Below, piece after piece: positions 45,337-59,416 of a stretch of DNA of 64,000 bases. This stretch comes from Cinnamomum chago. Its lineage: Eukaryota > Streptophyta > Magnoliopsida > Laurales > Lauraceae. The notes below the pieces were generated by a model, which saw only the letters and a program-made list of their open reading frames with translations, ran no database searches and was not told the origin of the DNA. Both the position numbers and the translations under genes were made by a program. The stretch is from assembly GCA_038049695.1 (NCBI GenBank), contig CP142453.1:14822001-14886000 (forward strand), in the 5' to 3' direction. Each line of letters starts with the position of its first letter. Within the stretch, counting starts at the first letter, position 1.

Positions 45337-46659
45337 TCACCGCGGTCCAAACATTTGATCGAGCATAATAACCAACGACATGGCGACCGTAGTGTCGAGT
45401 TGGGGCTCGACGACAAGGCGGAAGACGTCGGCGCCAAAGGTGACGCCGCCAACGGCGGCCTCCTTGCACTTGATCTCGGCCACCGGGCACCTCTTATCGT
45501 CGTAGACCTTGCAGCATCGCCGGGAGAAGGACCCCTCCACGTCGTATATCACTTGCTTGGGCTCGCTGCCGGGGGTCACGTGAGCTAGGAACTTGGAGCT
45601 GAGGAGACGCACGTGCTTCTTGACGGAGAACCGGGGGTTGACGGCTTCTTCTCCGTTGAACACCAGCCATTGGACTCCAAGGCTCAGTTTCTGTCGTTTG
45701 ATAAGAAAACGGACGTTAGAAATATATCCATATGATAAAATTTATTCACTAAAAACCGATATGTCGGTTGTAACGGGTTTATCGGAATACCGATAAATAG
45801 TGTGACAGTTCCGAATTCGAATAGATGGAGAGCTTCTGATTTATTAATGGGTGTTTTAACAATTGCCTTGACCGAAACAGTTATGTAACGGATACTGTGT
45901 AACGGTTTGGTGTTTTAGTTTTTTACAAACATCATCACCAAAATGATTCATATGTACTAATTTTTCATTCATTACTCTCAGATTTCAATCTCTAAAGTCA
46001 ACAGCAGCAACCAAAAAAAAAAAAAAAAAAAAAACAAAGATCTGATTTTTTTTTAACATTTTTCAAATTGTTAGGAAAACCCATGAAAACAGCCATAGAT
46101 AACTCAAAGATATCACTTGAAGACTAATACATCGGCCTATATATGTAAAAGTTTACACTTTAGGCTTTAAAACCATGATTAGAACTTTCAATTTTGTATC
46201 TGATTTACATCTAAAGTTAAACACACCCTAGAGGGCCTAAATTATAAAAGACCCACAAAAGATTTCATTTTGTAAACACTTTAAAAAAAAAAAAAGAGAG
46301 CTCAAAACAGATATATCGGCCGACACAGTAAACTTTTGGCTGATACAGAGTCCGAAACCGTCATCAATCTCGGAAACCCAGTAATTTTACTATGAAAATG
46401 GATTCTGTGGAAATCAAATTACCTTTCTCCGGATTGTCAAAAGCGGTTTTCCGGCAGCGTCCATCAACACGATCTCGCCCTTGTTCCCAGCCACGTAGTT
46501 GTCGACTCGGAAAACCAGGTTCCCCTTGGTGTCGAAGACCGTGAAACCGGTGCAGTTGAAGAGCAGAGACTTCTTCCAGACGGTCAGGACCTCCGGCTCA
46601 CAGCGGCCTGAATCCAGCCTCTGAACCTCGGAAGCGATGTTGGGGTATACCTTTGTCAT
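45337..46659 (-). CDS. LOR: LURP-one-related (LOR, DUF567) protein
   Basis: Member of the LURP1/LOR family, which has a Tubby/phospholipid-scramblase-like beta-barrel fold; LURP1 of Arabidopsis is known from basal defence against downy mildew, but most paralogues are uncharacterised. Exons 46423-46659 and 45337-45690 join at AAAG/GTAATT and ACGACAG in phase 0, giving 196 aa, a normal length. Visible family features: the start MTKVYPN, VLTVWKKSLLFNCTGFTVFD, GNLVFRVDNY, IVLMDAAGKPLLTIRRK, then WLVFNGEE and the C-terminal ADVFRLVVEP and DTTVAMSLVIMLDQM. I chose the ATG at 46659 because it opens the conserved N terminus; the frame is open further upstream, but that part covers the TATA box and shows no conservation. 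No signal peptide. Coding DNA is GC-richer than the flanks. Confidence 0.95.
45691..46422 (-). other. LOR intron
   Basis: 732 bp, AT-rich, with two poly(A)/poly(T)-like runs. No insertion recognised. Confidence 0.9.
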
Positions 46660-46791
46660 CCCTTCCAGTGGTTTGCCGTGCAACGGAAAACCGCCTTCCG
46701 GTCTGTGGTAATTGGTATGGGTGTGTGAGATGGCTCGGCTGCGATCAGGTCTTTTTGCGTGGTAGGAAAATTCACAAGGGCAAGAGCTTAA

Positions 46792-46799
46792 ATTTATAG
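46792..46799 (-). promoter_or_regulatory. TATA box of the LOR gene
   Basis: CTATAAAT on the minus strand about 135 bp above the chosen ATG, which implies a leader near 100 nt. It supports starting translation at 46659 rather than further upstream. Confidence 0.75.
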
Positions 46800-47371
46800 C
46801 CCAGGTTGACGATAATGCCCACAGGAAAATTGGCAGCCAACCTGGTGACAAAACATTTCCCTTGAGGAAAGTGGGCCCAGGCCCAGCGGGTAGACCGCGT
46901 TTCGCACGCGTGGCAATGGGTCGGGTTTAAATGGGACTCAATCGGACCACTTTTATTAGAGTCGGGTTTGATAGAGGTTTTTACATGCATGCTTCTAAAT
47001 TGCGTTAAGATTTTATCTTACTGATTGAGTTAATTAGTTGGATTGCTTGAGTTGGAATTTAAGATGAAACCAAAATCTTATGGGGCTGACTGAGTTGGGA
47101 TCTCACTTACAATGTGTTATATTAGGGGTGTTTGTTCAACTTATATGTTGACTTGAGTTAAATTGAACAATCTATGTAGTTGATAAGAGTGAATTTTAAG
47201 TTGATTGAGTTGGGGTTTAAGTTGAATGGAGACTTTTACAACAACTGAGTTGGTAGATGACGACTCATAATATTTTAACTTTTAACATTTTTAGATGGAA
47301 TATTGGTTTTTTTTTTTTTTGAAAATTTTGAATATTCATATAGTTAGTGTTTTAATATTTATAATTTTTAA

Positions 47372-47550
47372 TCCCAAGAAATAACTTAGTTTGCCTAGGA
47401 CCACGGTTTGCACTTGGAGGCTATTGGTTCAAAATTGCATTACTACACTGGGGACAAGAGGAGTTTGTCCGGCTTTCTTCTGAGCTCAGAGAGATTAGTT
47501 TAGTCCAAAGGATTAGGAACCCTCCGATAGCAAAAATATATATATATATA
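47372..47550 (+). mobile_element. tRNA-derived SINE, copy e
   Basis: Decayed A box AATAACTTAGTTTGCC, B box region CTATTGGTTCAAAATTGCA, then ATTACTACACTGGGG, GAGCTCAGAGAGATTAGT and CCGATAGCAAAAATATAT. It matches copies a to d through the whole body. It ends in an AT microsatellite. Confidence 0.8.
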
Positions 47551-50202
47551 TATATAAAATTTTTAGTATAACATTTCATGCTATAAATATACCATCAGAC
47601 TCATCACATATGGGGTCAAGTGGGATGGATATGAAATTAGTAATACCCGACCCGGCCTGATCTGACCTGCCCCATTGCCATCACTACCTGCTGTATGTGA
47701 CGTAATGGGCGGAAAAAACTCTGTTAAGTTAATGTGCCTTTTTTGTTTTTTTTAATAATTCAATTATTATTATTTTTGGTGGTGCTTTTGGTTGCTTGGA
47801 AGGGAATAAATCATGATAAAACTTGTGGCTGAGGACCATTTCTGCGGTGTACATTGTGCCACGTGTCATGACAGAAATATATATATTTTTACTGTTAGAA
47901 GGACGATGGCATCAATGGCTATGCACTGTAAAAACAATAATAAAATAACACTTAGTAGTATTGTAATAGTAGACTCATCCCCCACCAAGTATTAGAGGTG
48001 AAGTAGATCTTAAACTTGGAATCTTTGCCATTGCCACTTGAGACTTGAGAGGCAGTTTTAGATACATATATATTACACTAACTTGTGGTTGGAGTCCCTT
48101 GCACGTACGTATGCCTCTTGCATACCACAATTGGAAAGAGATGACATTGGGCTATTAGTTTGGGTGAAGTCTATATATTGTACTTGGACTCAATCTTGAG
48201 TTGCTAAATGGAACTGTTCATGAACTCAAATCCAAATCGGGTTTCGGTCCAAAGACTGATGCCCCTTTTGAATTTACTCCAAAATTGACCCGACTCGACC
48301 CGACCCAATCTTTTTTTCCTACTTTCCTATTAGAAAAAAAAAATTAAGTGAGAACTCATTGATGATATGGAGATTAAAGCTCAAGACCTAAGTTTTAAAT
48401 AATGCAGTAGCTAATGAGCTGCATTGTATATATGAGGACGTATATACTTTTAGATACATATATAACATGGCATTGGATGTTCAAGCCCATGGGCATAAAA
48501 GGCTCTGTTAAATGTAGAAGCCTGGTTAAGGTCCAAGTCTAGAAGAAACCCAAACCCATTAAGGACCATTTTAGTGATGAGTCCTCTTGTGTTATTTAAA
48601 TAAACAGTTAATATGTTATATATAATCTTTTAGTTAATTGTGGGAAAGAAAAATGAGTTCTATATAAATGTTACATATGCAAATATTAAATATTTGAAAC
48701 ATATTATTATATTTGTAAAAATCACCATTTTTGCATGGCTACATCCAATAGTTTAGATTTATTTGAATTTTTTGGACGAGAGTGATAATAATTAGATATA
48801 AAACTCAACATCTTTATGGTTATCATTACTATGAGAATATTAAACAATTTGAATCATAAATTGGGAGTTCAGAAAATGGCAAAAAACTAGATCTATAGGT
48901 TGGAATTTTCTGAATTTTTACAAATTACTCAAAATCTCTAAATACCTAAGATATGAATCTTAACGGTCTTGGGGTTTATTAGTTCCATAGAAAATAGTAT
49001 GGGGCCCACGAAAATGAAAAGGAATAAAAGTGGTTGATATGATTTGATCCGGTGACCAGCTGCATAATGAAATGCAATCAATGTGTGAAGACTGTATTAA
49101 CAACCTTTTGCCAATGAAAGATGTGAAAGCGAGTTTCACACCAACTTAGGTGTGTGAAAATCTTCATGTAAAAATGACCTTATTTATGTATCATTTTCTT
49201 ACCTCATTTTTATAACTCTACCCGCAAGTTCGGATTCTGTATAAGTGGAGTCCATTGAGCCTAGAGCCTGGGGCCTAAGTCTAGCTCAGCAAATAATTTG
49301 AACCATTTATCCAGCTCTGGGCTTTGCCTGATAGCATGTTGGACAATCCAAATCCTCAAGGCTCGGGTGAATCTAGGCCAGACCAGGATCCATTGATAAC
49401 CTTATATACAACCTTTCCTGTAAAATATATGTCAGGTATATAGATATAGATGCAGCCCTTTCAATCAGGCCACAAAATTCTGCTCATGTAGCCCACAAGC
49501 CTGAAGTCAAGCCAATGAGAACCTCTAACTAGAACTTCCGACCTAGAATGCCAACATATGTCTGATTATCTGAATAACCAAATCCTCTAATCTATCACTA
49601 AAAAAAAGCTATGGGTACCATACATGTCTGATATGCTACAGGAAACTGGAAGGACTTTTGCAACTTGAGAACTCTTGTTTTCCGGTTTCTGTTTCTGAAG
49701 GGGGTTACACATCAATGGTATCAATGACTGAGTGGGCCCTGCAAGTATGAGAATTGGAGGGCAGAAATTATACAAGTTGGCTCAATACCTACCTCTTTCC
49801 CAACATTCTGGGTGGTTGTTTTGTAATAAAGTTCTTGAAGCTTGAAAAGCCAATCCCTCAGTGCCTTTATCAATTATCAAGAGTTAAAGAGGCCTCATTA
49901 AAGGTGTAGCCTAACTATTATGATGTAAACATGTTTGTTTACAAACGTGTGATACTGTTGGACATCCTCAAATATATAAATAGAGCTTGTCTTTTATGAA
50001 AGTTTTTTCTTAGGAGTTGGGAGCATGTGGAAGGTTAATTGCCTCTTAGAGAATGATGTTGTGGAATGATTATAGGTGGCCATGTCCATTGCTCCAATAA
50101 AGATGTCTTTTAGGTGAAGTGTCTTTTGCACGAAGGAATTATAAGAAATCTATTAATGATAATCCACCGCTGATGAATCTTGCTACAAACTCATAGTGTA
50201 GG

Positions 50203-50649
50203 GCCTGTTTGATTTGTTAGATTATTTTATATTAGAACTTCAATTTAGATTAAAGTTTATCAATTGATTTTGTAAGTTAGATGCAATAAATTTCAAAAGT
50301 AAATTCGAAACCTATAGCGATATGATTTTTGTGAAATTGATATTAAAAAAAGGTGAATTCCAAAAGCAAATTCCTGAGCTTTAATGAAATGACTTTAGTG
50401 GCATTGCTGATGCTCGAAACATTTGGAAAAGTCATTAAAGGTAGAATCCTGAAAATCACAAATATGATCTCCATTGAATTCTCAAAATGCCAATACCCCT
50501 CCATCATGATCGATCTGAATATAGAAAGCTCGAAAGGCTAAGAAAGTCTCTCTAACAACAACAATTATCTGCTTCTTTTTAAATTCTCCCAATCAAAGAA
50601 GGAGAATTTAGAGACAAAACCACCTCAAATTTCATTAATCAAACATGCC
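50203..50649. mobile_element. Possible MITE
   Basis: Ends GGCCTGTTTGATTTGTTAGA and, read inward, GGCATGTTTGATTAATGAA. The interior of about 450 bp is non-coding. No target duplication that I can defend. Confidence 0.4.
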
Positions 50650-51567
50650 ACTTATATCCAACCCCAGATCAATGGAACAAGTCTAATATGTTGGTGATAT
50701 GATGAAACAAACCTCTCATGATCATAAAAATCTTAAAATTTAGTTGGTTTTGTATAGCATTGTCATGCTGCTCACTCACACTAGCAAGAAGACAGGCATC
50801 GTGAAAAAGCAAAGTACAATGGTAAGAAGACAAATTTTACATTTAGCATAACTTCAAAAAGTGTATTGTAACCAAGATGTTAAATTGAAGGCGTTGAATT
50901 GGCTAAATACAAAAATATCAATATCTTGATTGCGATAGAGACATCAAACGTTATTAAAATCTTCCCTGACCAATATCCATTCCAATAAGAACAAGCCAAA
51001 TGAAACAACATTTGAGGACCGAATGAGGAGTTTTCTTTCTATTATAATCATCACTCAACAAAATAAAAACATTCAAGGCCCTCCAATTGAAAATCCTAAC
51101 CAATAAGAAGACACCAAGTGCATATAACCATTCAAAATCAGATGAGAAAAAAAATACTTTCCCTATGTATAACAATATTATCGTGTCTCTTGGCAAACCC
51201 TAATATTTTATGTGGTATTTGAAGTTGACAATCACATGTTTAATGAATTTTTGTAGCCACGAACTTTCATCAATAGTTTTGTGGAGCTCAAGTTCCCTTG
51301 GCTAGTGTAAATGGAAGTAGTTATCATGGATTCATGCCCAACTAACCCCTTATAAACAATGGATGGCACATCTCAATCAGTTTACAAGGTAAATACCCCA
51401 TCATAGGACTAAGTCCATTGACTTGGTTGACCTAAGATCCTTCAAGGGTTCTTAAATTTGGCCACAAGCTATATATAGGACAATCAAGTTACTGTTTTGC
51501 ATTGAAAATGATGTCAATGCTTTGTTCTTTAGGATTTTTTTTTTGGGTGCTTGGCTCTAGAGTATTA

Positions 51568-51943
51568 TAACATCTCCAAGAGACATGCCAAATTCAAGGT
51601 GGACATGCCACATGGAATTTTTGGCATGAATTTTCACTCCAACAAATATGCCAAAAATGAGGTGACATTTGGCATATGGGAGTGAGATGCCAAATTTAGC
51701 ATATGAAAAAGTGAAATGCCAAATTATATTTTACATTATTTTAGTCCAAATGGGCTATTGTCAATGAGATGAGTTTAATATATAAAAAAGGTAAAATAAA
51801 AATAATAATAAAATATTACATTTGACATATGAGATGAAATATACTCCAACAGAGACCTTAAATTGTTAAAGGGTCAATTTGCCATATAAGCCTTTATTTT
51901 AAAAAAGACATATCCAAATTTAACATCACTCTTGGAGATGCTC
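51568..51943. mobile_element. Harbinger-type MITE, 376 bp
   Basis: CATCTCCAAGAG near the left end pairs with CTCTTGGAGATG at the right. Flanks are TTA at 51565-51567 and 51944-51946. The body has repeated ATGCCAAAT words. Tourist-like structure. Confidence 0.75.
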
Positions 51944-53270
51944 TTATAGTCTTCCATACCGTTAAGTTTGGTGGTATGTCATCATCCATCATTGCATAGG
52001 GTCATCGGTCTGTACTGTGCAATATATGGGTCTAATAGAGGACAGTGAGTAGCCCAAAAAAAGATTAAAAGAAACTCTGGTTAAATGGACCCTAACAATC
52101 TGATTTATTGCTTGATTATACCATTTCAAAGGCAATAAAAGTCTAATTGACAAAACTTAATGAGACGGCGCAGGTTTTCCATAAGATAACATGGCTTAAC
52201 AATTTGGACAATAGGGATTGGCATATAAGCACACCATTCATTACACGAGTCAAGGCAGAATTTTGCTATGTGAAAGACTAACATCTCAGCCTAAACCTGG
52301 ACTTTTCTCATCCTAAAATTCTTGGATATATATAGTAATCCAAAGAACATAGGTCAAGGACATGTAATGGGATCCATTTGATCATCTTAACCTTTGAATT
52401 GATGGTCTAAAGGTATCATCATCATCAGCATTCAAAAAGCCTTATTTCTGTTTCTCCATTCCAATCTATCTTGAGATTAATCTTCATATAGGTTATACTT
52501 ATTCATATCCATTTTTACTATTTTCAACCTTGTGTTCTTCAGCCTACTCCTTCTCCTTATAGTGGGCCATCAACCTACCTTTTGGATTGTGACAAAAATT
52601 TTAGGTTGGCTGTCAACCTACCCAGTGCAATCCTCCTTTATCCGAATTAGATGCTGGTAGGAAAAGCTAACAAATTTTTTAGTATTTCTTAATTTGTGCT
52701 CTTCTGAATGATTAATTTTACTGTTTATAAAACTTTAATGAGTGTCAAATTACGGTGAGTGCAAAGGCGATATAATCGATCTTAGGTGATCTCATGTAAA
52801 CCTCACACATCAAGCCACTAATTGTATGATATCAAAACGACAACGGAATACTATTTTACTTCTTAACCAATAATCAATATATAGAGAAAAAAATAATATG
52901 AAAACAATGTTTTAAATAGTGGCTCAAGTCTATCCAATTTCACATGTGTATGGTTGGGATTGTTCCAAATGAATGAGTGAATTGATATATAAAAGTTGTG
53001 ATAAACTTTATAAAAAAAAACCCATCAATTTCAAAGGGACTTTATCACCTCTTTCCAACCCATTACTATTTAAAAAGTGGAAACTATTATTGAATTGCAA
53101 TAGACAAACCTGGCAGGCTTTTCAAGGGGGTCTTCCAGAGCTATTTTATATTTTCTCTCTATCTCTTGAGACTTCTTCCTTGTAGAAATCAATATACAAA
53201 ATAAAATCCATCCGCCTGTAGATAAGCTGCATTTCTAATCAATCAAGGAGAGGGTGCAATGTTTGTGTGC

Positions 53271-53415
53271 CACGTGGCAGAGGGTCATTGGCTGAGATTG
53301 AGGTGGGCGGCCCACGTGGCCTTGTGCCAATGGGTGCAATAGAAGCATGATAGAAAATCATGGGACGAGAGAATATTGGAGATGAGGGGCGTTGAAAAAG
53401 AGGGAGTGTCACGTG
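53271..53415. promoter_or_regulatory. Cluster of three CACGTG motifs
   Basis: CACGTG occurs at 53271-53276 (GCCACGTGGC), 53313-53318 (CCCACGTGGC) and 53410-53415 (GTCACGTGAC). The first and second have ACGTGG cores typical of G-box/ABRE sites for bZIP and bHLH factors. A GA-rich run follows (53456-53492). No gene is recognised next to it. Confidence 0.5.
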
Positions 53416-56400
53416 ACAGTGACACGCACGAATAATTGTGGGTCCCACGAAAATAGAAAGAGAGAGGGGGAGAGGGAGAGAGAGAGAGAGATGCGATTCC
53501 CACTACGATACGCAACACGCACTATCGGCTCCCTTGATGCCTTTTTAAGTATCTGTATCGGATACTGTTCCGGCCAGGTTCAAAATCAACATGAATCAAG
53601 TGGACACAAATCAATGAGTTGTCAGGACTGAGTCAACCCAAGTCAGTCCAAATAAACTACCAAATAAAAAGGTTCCTCAATGAGTAGTAAGGACTCAGGA
53701 CTCAGGACTCAGGACCAAGTCCATGCCCTCTGAGCCATGGTTAAGGGTCTATTACAAGCTAATTTGATAAGTTTGTTCAAGGAAACATATATAAATGTAA
53801 TTAAAAAAATAGTATTTGATGTGGGACTCTAACAATGAAGCCTAAAAAGGGTTCCTAATCGCTGTTTTAAAAATTTTTAACGCTTTCTTTGTAGAAGATT
53901 TGGATTGTTCCTATAGTGAATTGTTTATGTTATATAAGCAAATTTGATTATGCATTGATACTGACTAAAAGTAAATACTGCCACCTCTTACAACCGGGGA
54001 AAGAGGCCATTCTTCATCATGTCTAATCTTTAGAGCATCCTAACATCACTATCAGGTTTAGTTTGAGATCATTCTAACAACATTTGACATAAAGAAAAAT
54101 TAAGCATTATTGAAAACATAGTATTTTAAGTCAAACTTGCCCACACATGGGCCATGGGCTTCGGTCGTTCAATCGAGACTTATAATCAAGCGGGTCCCAT
54201 TTATATAGGCTGAATCAGATGTTCACATTTGAACTAGTTTTGTGGTGGCGGCATCCCTATTGTCTATTATATGGCATTCATCTTTTGTTGTTTTGGACAT
54301 TCTCATTTTTTGAAGAGAATATATTTCCCCTACTATGGGCCATGGAAAGAGGGCTACGAATACACCCTGTGACAATACTCATCTCTTGCTTTGTCTTTAC
54401 TAATATGATTTCCTCTTGAGACTTGATCAAAAACTTCACAAGGAAAAACGTTCCTGTACTATATCTGATCACTGATTTTAAGTACGAGGGAACTTTAAAA
54501 AAACAAAAGCTATGAGGGAGCTTTACATTTTTCATGGATGAGCAATGTTTATGTCGGCAACATTTGGAAATATGAAACAGACACAAATAAATTTTGTAGA
54601 TTTCTGTGGCCCCAGAAGTCCCATGTTTTTATTCTTGGTCGGCCATCCTCATCAGTGGGCCCTCTGATTGGCACTTTTTACCATCCTCTAAAAAGAACCA
54701 AACACCTATAGTTTTTTTTATTCTTTTGGGTGGTGCAATTAGTGCCTAATATGAGGGGAGAACAGCCTTATCGGAATGAGTGAGAGTGTTAATGAATTGA
54801 ATTTACCAAATGTAGATCCCACCTTACACATTAGAGTGAAGCAAAATAAAGTGGCTTAAAATGGGGGTGGGCTAATTTGAGAATTGCCAATTTGCCACAT
54901 ATAACTTGGTTGGATTCATGAATTGATGGGCAACCAATAATCATAGCCAACTAGATGGAGATGATCTGATTTTGCACTCTCCAAAACTGTGAGAGGGTAG
55001 CAACTCAGGTCTAAACCTTAGTGACTTGGCCCAACCAAAATTAAACTCTAAATGGGCATCTTCATCAGGTAAACATGGCCCAAATTCTTAGTCAAATACT
55101 ATATAGTTATAGTGAATGGTTTTGAATTCAATTTTAGCCAATCCCTCTCAATTTTAATTTTTAGAGGAGCCCACATGAATCTTTTAAGATCTTAAATCAC
55201 CACCTTTTTAACAAGTTATAATTGTCTAAAATACTTTCTTTCATCTTTTAAGATTAAGATTAAATCACTAAATCATTAACCATTTTTAATCTTTTAAGAC
55301 CCGTTTCTTAATCTATATCTGCTTTACATCATATATAATCTATTTTTCTATTTAAAACAGAAACCAATACCAAGAAATAAAAAAAGAAAAAAAACCATAG
55401 TACAACCAAACAAAAAAAAAAATCAAAATCATAACAATCTTAAAACCTACCATACATAAATCGCAAACAAATACGACCATTAAAGAAATCCACGAGATAT
55501 CCAGTTAAAATAAATAAATTTAACAGATTCTTAAATGGTCACTGTTTTAAAAATTGCTAAGTAAATTTGGATTTTCATTCATTTTAGAAATAACTTTTTT
55601 AATGCAACTAACACACCAGATGAGATATAAATGGTTTCCATAAATCCTGATCATATACACATAAAACTTATAAAATGTATAAAAAAACACTCAAATTATT
55701 CTAATTTTGACTCTCAAATGTAAAAATTATTTTATTTTCTAGTTTTCTTCTAATATCTAAATATTCTTTAATGACTTTCTAAATTTAGTTATTAACTTAC
55801 TACTTAAAAAATCGTTGAACATGTATTTATTAATGTAAGAGAGAAGGAAAGATATATTTTATATAGTATTGTGCAATCATTAATAAATTAGGTATAAATG
55901 TGAGTTTATGCAACAACGATAATTTTATGACACTTTTAATATAATATGAACATGGTTATAAAAAAAAACATTTTATGAATTTACCATAATTATTTAATAT
56001 ATACAATAATACATGTAGAATCATGGGAAGATTTTATAACCTGTCAAACTAAATCATGCATCCATGTTTTGGGTTAAATTTTTTAGTAGCTAGATCCAGG
56101 TTCATTTACTAAAAAATTTCACATTATATGAACCACTTGGATGAGTGCCGACCACGAACATTACATATATGTGGAAAATTTCACATTACATGGACACTTG
56201 AAACATCCTAATTAATGAGGGCTATATATGTGGAAAAAAATAACCCTATCCAATGATCCTACTCCCTTTATTTTTTAACTGTTTTCGTTTGCAACAACTG
56301 AGATAAAAATGCCTGTGATAATTGTTGCAAATAACTTGCGCTTATTCATGGTATTTCAACCTCTCATGCCCTTGATTGTTGGCACTAATGTAGGTGGGCC

Positions 56401-57739
56401 GTATAAAAGTCATCTCATCATCTCACCCCATCATTTCACATTACAATGATTGTTTTTCCTCAGTATTAAGTATGAGTTGAACTCACTGTGTCAACTCCAT
56501 ATTGATAGAAAAAGACTTGAGAGTACAAAAAAGAAGTGTACAACTTAGATCATTCTTCCTCCAATTTGGGTCAGATAACATCCAATTGGAGTTGAGTTGG
56601 AGTCATGTTGAGACCCAATATAATTGGCCCAAACTTTAAAACAGAATTTATATCTTGCAATCCGGGTTGGTAAGAGAGAGTAAATGCATAATGTTGGACA
56701 GTGGAGGAAGAAGTTGCCGACAGGGGCCGCAGCAGGAGCACTGATTGCAGTTTGATAGTAGGACCACACGACTTTCATGGGCCGGCGCAGGGCATTATGG
56801 GACGGCCAGGCTTTTCCAGCTTTCAGACATGGACGAAGACTTAACAGTGTCATATGCCCCACTCACAACAGACTTGTCAACGTACATGCATCCCTGTTGG
56901 AGATAAGAAGGAAGCTAAGGTCCTCTTGACACTAAATACCATGTGACTTCACAGTCATGGATAAGTGGTGTTGGCACTTTGGCACCTTAGTTTTACACAC
57001 GTGTGTAGCGATCGATCCTCGGTCTTCAAGTAAAATTCTCATTATTGGACAAGTAGGCTAATGTAACCCATGTCACTTTGGATGGCAATGGGTCAGCTTG
57101 AACATGTCACTGGCTCGAACCCATCCATCCCATTGTGGCAGGCTTCGCAGCATTCTCTTCATCCAGTCAGAGCAAGGGCAGGTTCATAGATTTCAACCCC
57201 AGTTGGTTTGAAGGCTGGTTTGAGCTTTAGTTGCAGCGATGCACTTGTTTGTAACAAATTTTCATGTTTATGATCGAATAATATTTATATGTAATGATAA
57301 TGTTTTGGGGACCAATTTAATGTGGTGAGATCGGATGTGTTTATGTATAAAAATTAACATGTTATTGATGGAGAGTAGGAAGGAAGAAGAAAAAGAAGAC
57401 ATGGACATTGAAGAAAATGTAAAGCTCCATTTTTCTGGCTGTGGTACAGTACATTGGGGGTATGAGTGTATGAGTTTGTGTCTCCAATGTAGCAAAAAAA
57501 GAAGAAAAAAAAAATGTAAAGTTCACTCCCCATGTTGAGAATAAAAAAAAAAAAAAAAAAAAGGTCCTTGAGCTATCCCCACATAAGACAATTATATAGT
57601 CAAGTACGAACTTGGTTTTTATTAGGAGATTATATGTTGGTTAATTCATGAGTCCGATAAAATTCTGAGTCCATTGACTTGTATTTTTTTTAATATTTTT
57701 AGATATGTACTATGATGGGGTTCACATTAAAGATTGAAG

Positions 57740-58420
57740 GAAGGAAAAAGAAGACGGTCAAAAATTCAAGTATGCTGAAATTCGATGAACCAAAACCTTG
57801 GTCTGCTTGAGCGAGCTCTATAGGACGTTGCACTTTCAAGAGAAAATGGACTCTTGCTCGAGCAAGCATCGCCAAAGATTAGTGCGAAAATTAAACTTTT
57901 TTTCTATTTTCTCTCAACCTGCATGTTTGAGTTCTAATCATCTTAGAAAACCGTAAGCACATCCCTAAGCCCATTTAAAGGACTCTAAAGCTACCCTAGA
58001 GATATATCTCTTATTGTTCTGAGCAAGAAAGCCTAATAAAGAGAATTCTTCATCTCTAGAGCTTCCATTGGAGAGTTGTGCTGAGTCTTTCATCTGGAGA
58101 GTTGTTGCTTCTACATCTCTTGTAGATCATCCTTCTTCACAAAAGACCTGAGGAGTTAAACAAAGTTGATTATGACTGTGTGAAATCGTTGAGGCGTGAG
58201 GCTACACTGAGGTAACTACAGTCCTTATGTGGTGATTATCTGGGGATGGATCGGTCAGTATCTTGTAATTGCAATATTTATAGTGCTTGATTATTAGTCT
58301 AGCTTGGATCCGTGATTTTTCACCCGATTTGGATTTCCCACATTACATTTGTGTCTTTTATGGTGTGTGCTTGTTGATTTTTATTTCCGCTGCGTGATAT
58401 ACTGTTTCAAACACATTATT
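57740..58420 (+). repeat. Possible solo LTR remnant
   Basis: Contains text typical of plant Copia LTRs: GGCGTGAGGCTACACTGAGG, a later CCCACATTACATTTGTGTC, and TTATTTCCGCTGCGTGAT near the end. No primer site, coding domain or partner LTR follows. Ends are not resolved. Confidence 0.35.
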
Positions 58421-59014
58421 TGGATTGTTGAGTTGACCAATCTAGAGATCCACAAAAACCTTCATTTTTAAAACCCAAATTGAGATATGGCTTGAACTGT
58501 AAATGCTGGTTTCACTAATCAGTAACGTATTTAAACTCTATTTTCATGGTATGATCAAAGAAATAGTGCTGCAAAGCCTTTCCACCTATTAATCATGCAG
58601 TTGTTGGTATAATCTTACTTATAACGATATATAAACCATTTTCTAAAGCAGGTTTTCTCATTCAATTTCTTTATGTCCTTTTATTTTAATCGGATTTTTT
58701 TTGTACAATAGTTTTCCAATAGGATCCCAAGAATAATACAAGATTTGAAATTATGCAAAAATTTGAAGTTATCTGGATATTATCTCCCACTAATGTTACC
58801 TCTAATGATGTTTCCAACAATGCCCACGTTGAACATTGTAGAAGTGAAGATACAAATGCAATCCCCAACACATCTACTCATGATCATGGAATGTTGTTTT
58901 CTCATGATGTTTGGGTTAAAGTTTTACGATTTCTGTCAACCTATCTTATATACACTGTAGCACTGGCCTAACACAATACACTATATACATTATATACAAA
59001 ATATTAATTAATAA

Positions 59015-59416
59015 GGAAAATATTCAAGTGAGAACTAGTTCTCACATATTATATGAGAAATTTTTTTGCGGGCCCAACTAACAACCTATCCAAACTTCGC
59101 AATCAATAGGGAACCCCCTGATAGTCACTAATCCCAAAGATTGACACACATTCGAATGGACTGAACCGTTGGATTGATGGTTGAATATATATATATATAT
59201 ATATTTTAATATGAAACCATTAAACTTATAGGCCACGGATGAATGGGTTAGGGGCATGGGTTTGAGGTCAAACTTCATACTTAAGGTGGTCTTACATAGA
59301 TCTTTCCAAACCACCCCCACCCCCCCACAAAAAAAAAAAAAAAAAAAAAAAAAGAGGGTCCCACAAAAAAGTTTTCATATAATATGTGAGAACTAATTCT
59401 CACCTGAATATTACCG
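59015..59416. mobile_element. Mutator-type MITE, 402 bp, perfect 9-bp duplication
   Basis: Left end GGAAAATATTCAAGTGAGAA and right end, read inward, CGGTAATATTCAGGTGAGAA; both continue into TAGTTCTCACATATTATATG. AATTAATAA stands at 59006-59014 and again at 59417-59425, a perfect 9-bp target duplication. Inside are an AT microsatellite (59185-59204) and a C-rich then A-rich run. Confidence 0.9.

Noticed and set aside
45226..45588. 120-codon plus-strand frame
   Set aside because: Antisense to LOR exon 2, which has the real family match and splice sites.
46660..46851. N-terminal extension of the LOR frame
   Set aside because: The open frame crosses the TATA box and has no family similarity. 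The conserved start is MTKVYPN at 46659.
53687..53714. GGACTCA tandem run
   Set aside because: Only about four 7-bp units; ordinary simple sequence without further context.
56545..56862. 105-codon minus-strand frame
   Set aside because: Cys- and aromatic-rich text without any known motif, no splice or promoter support, and surrounded by repeats. I cannot support it as a gene.
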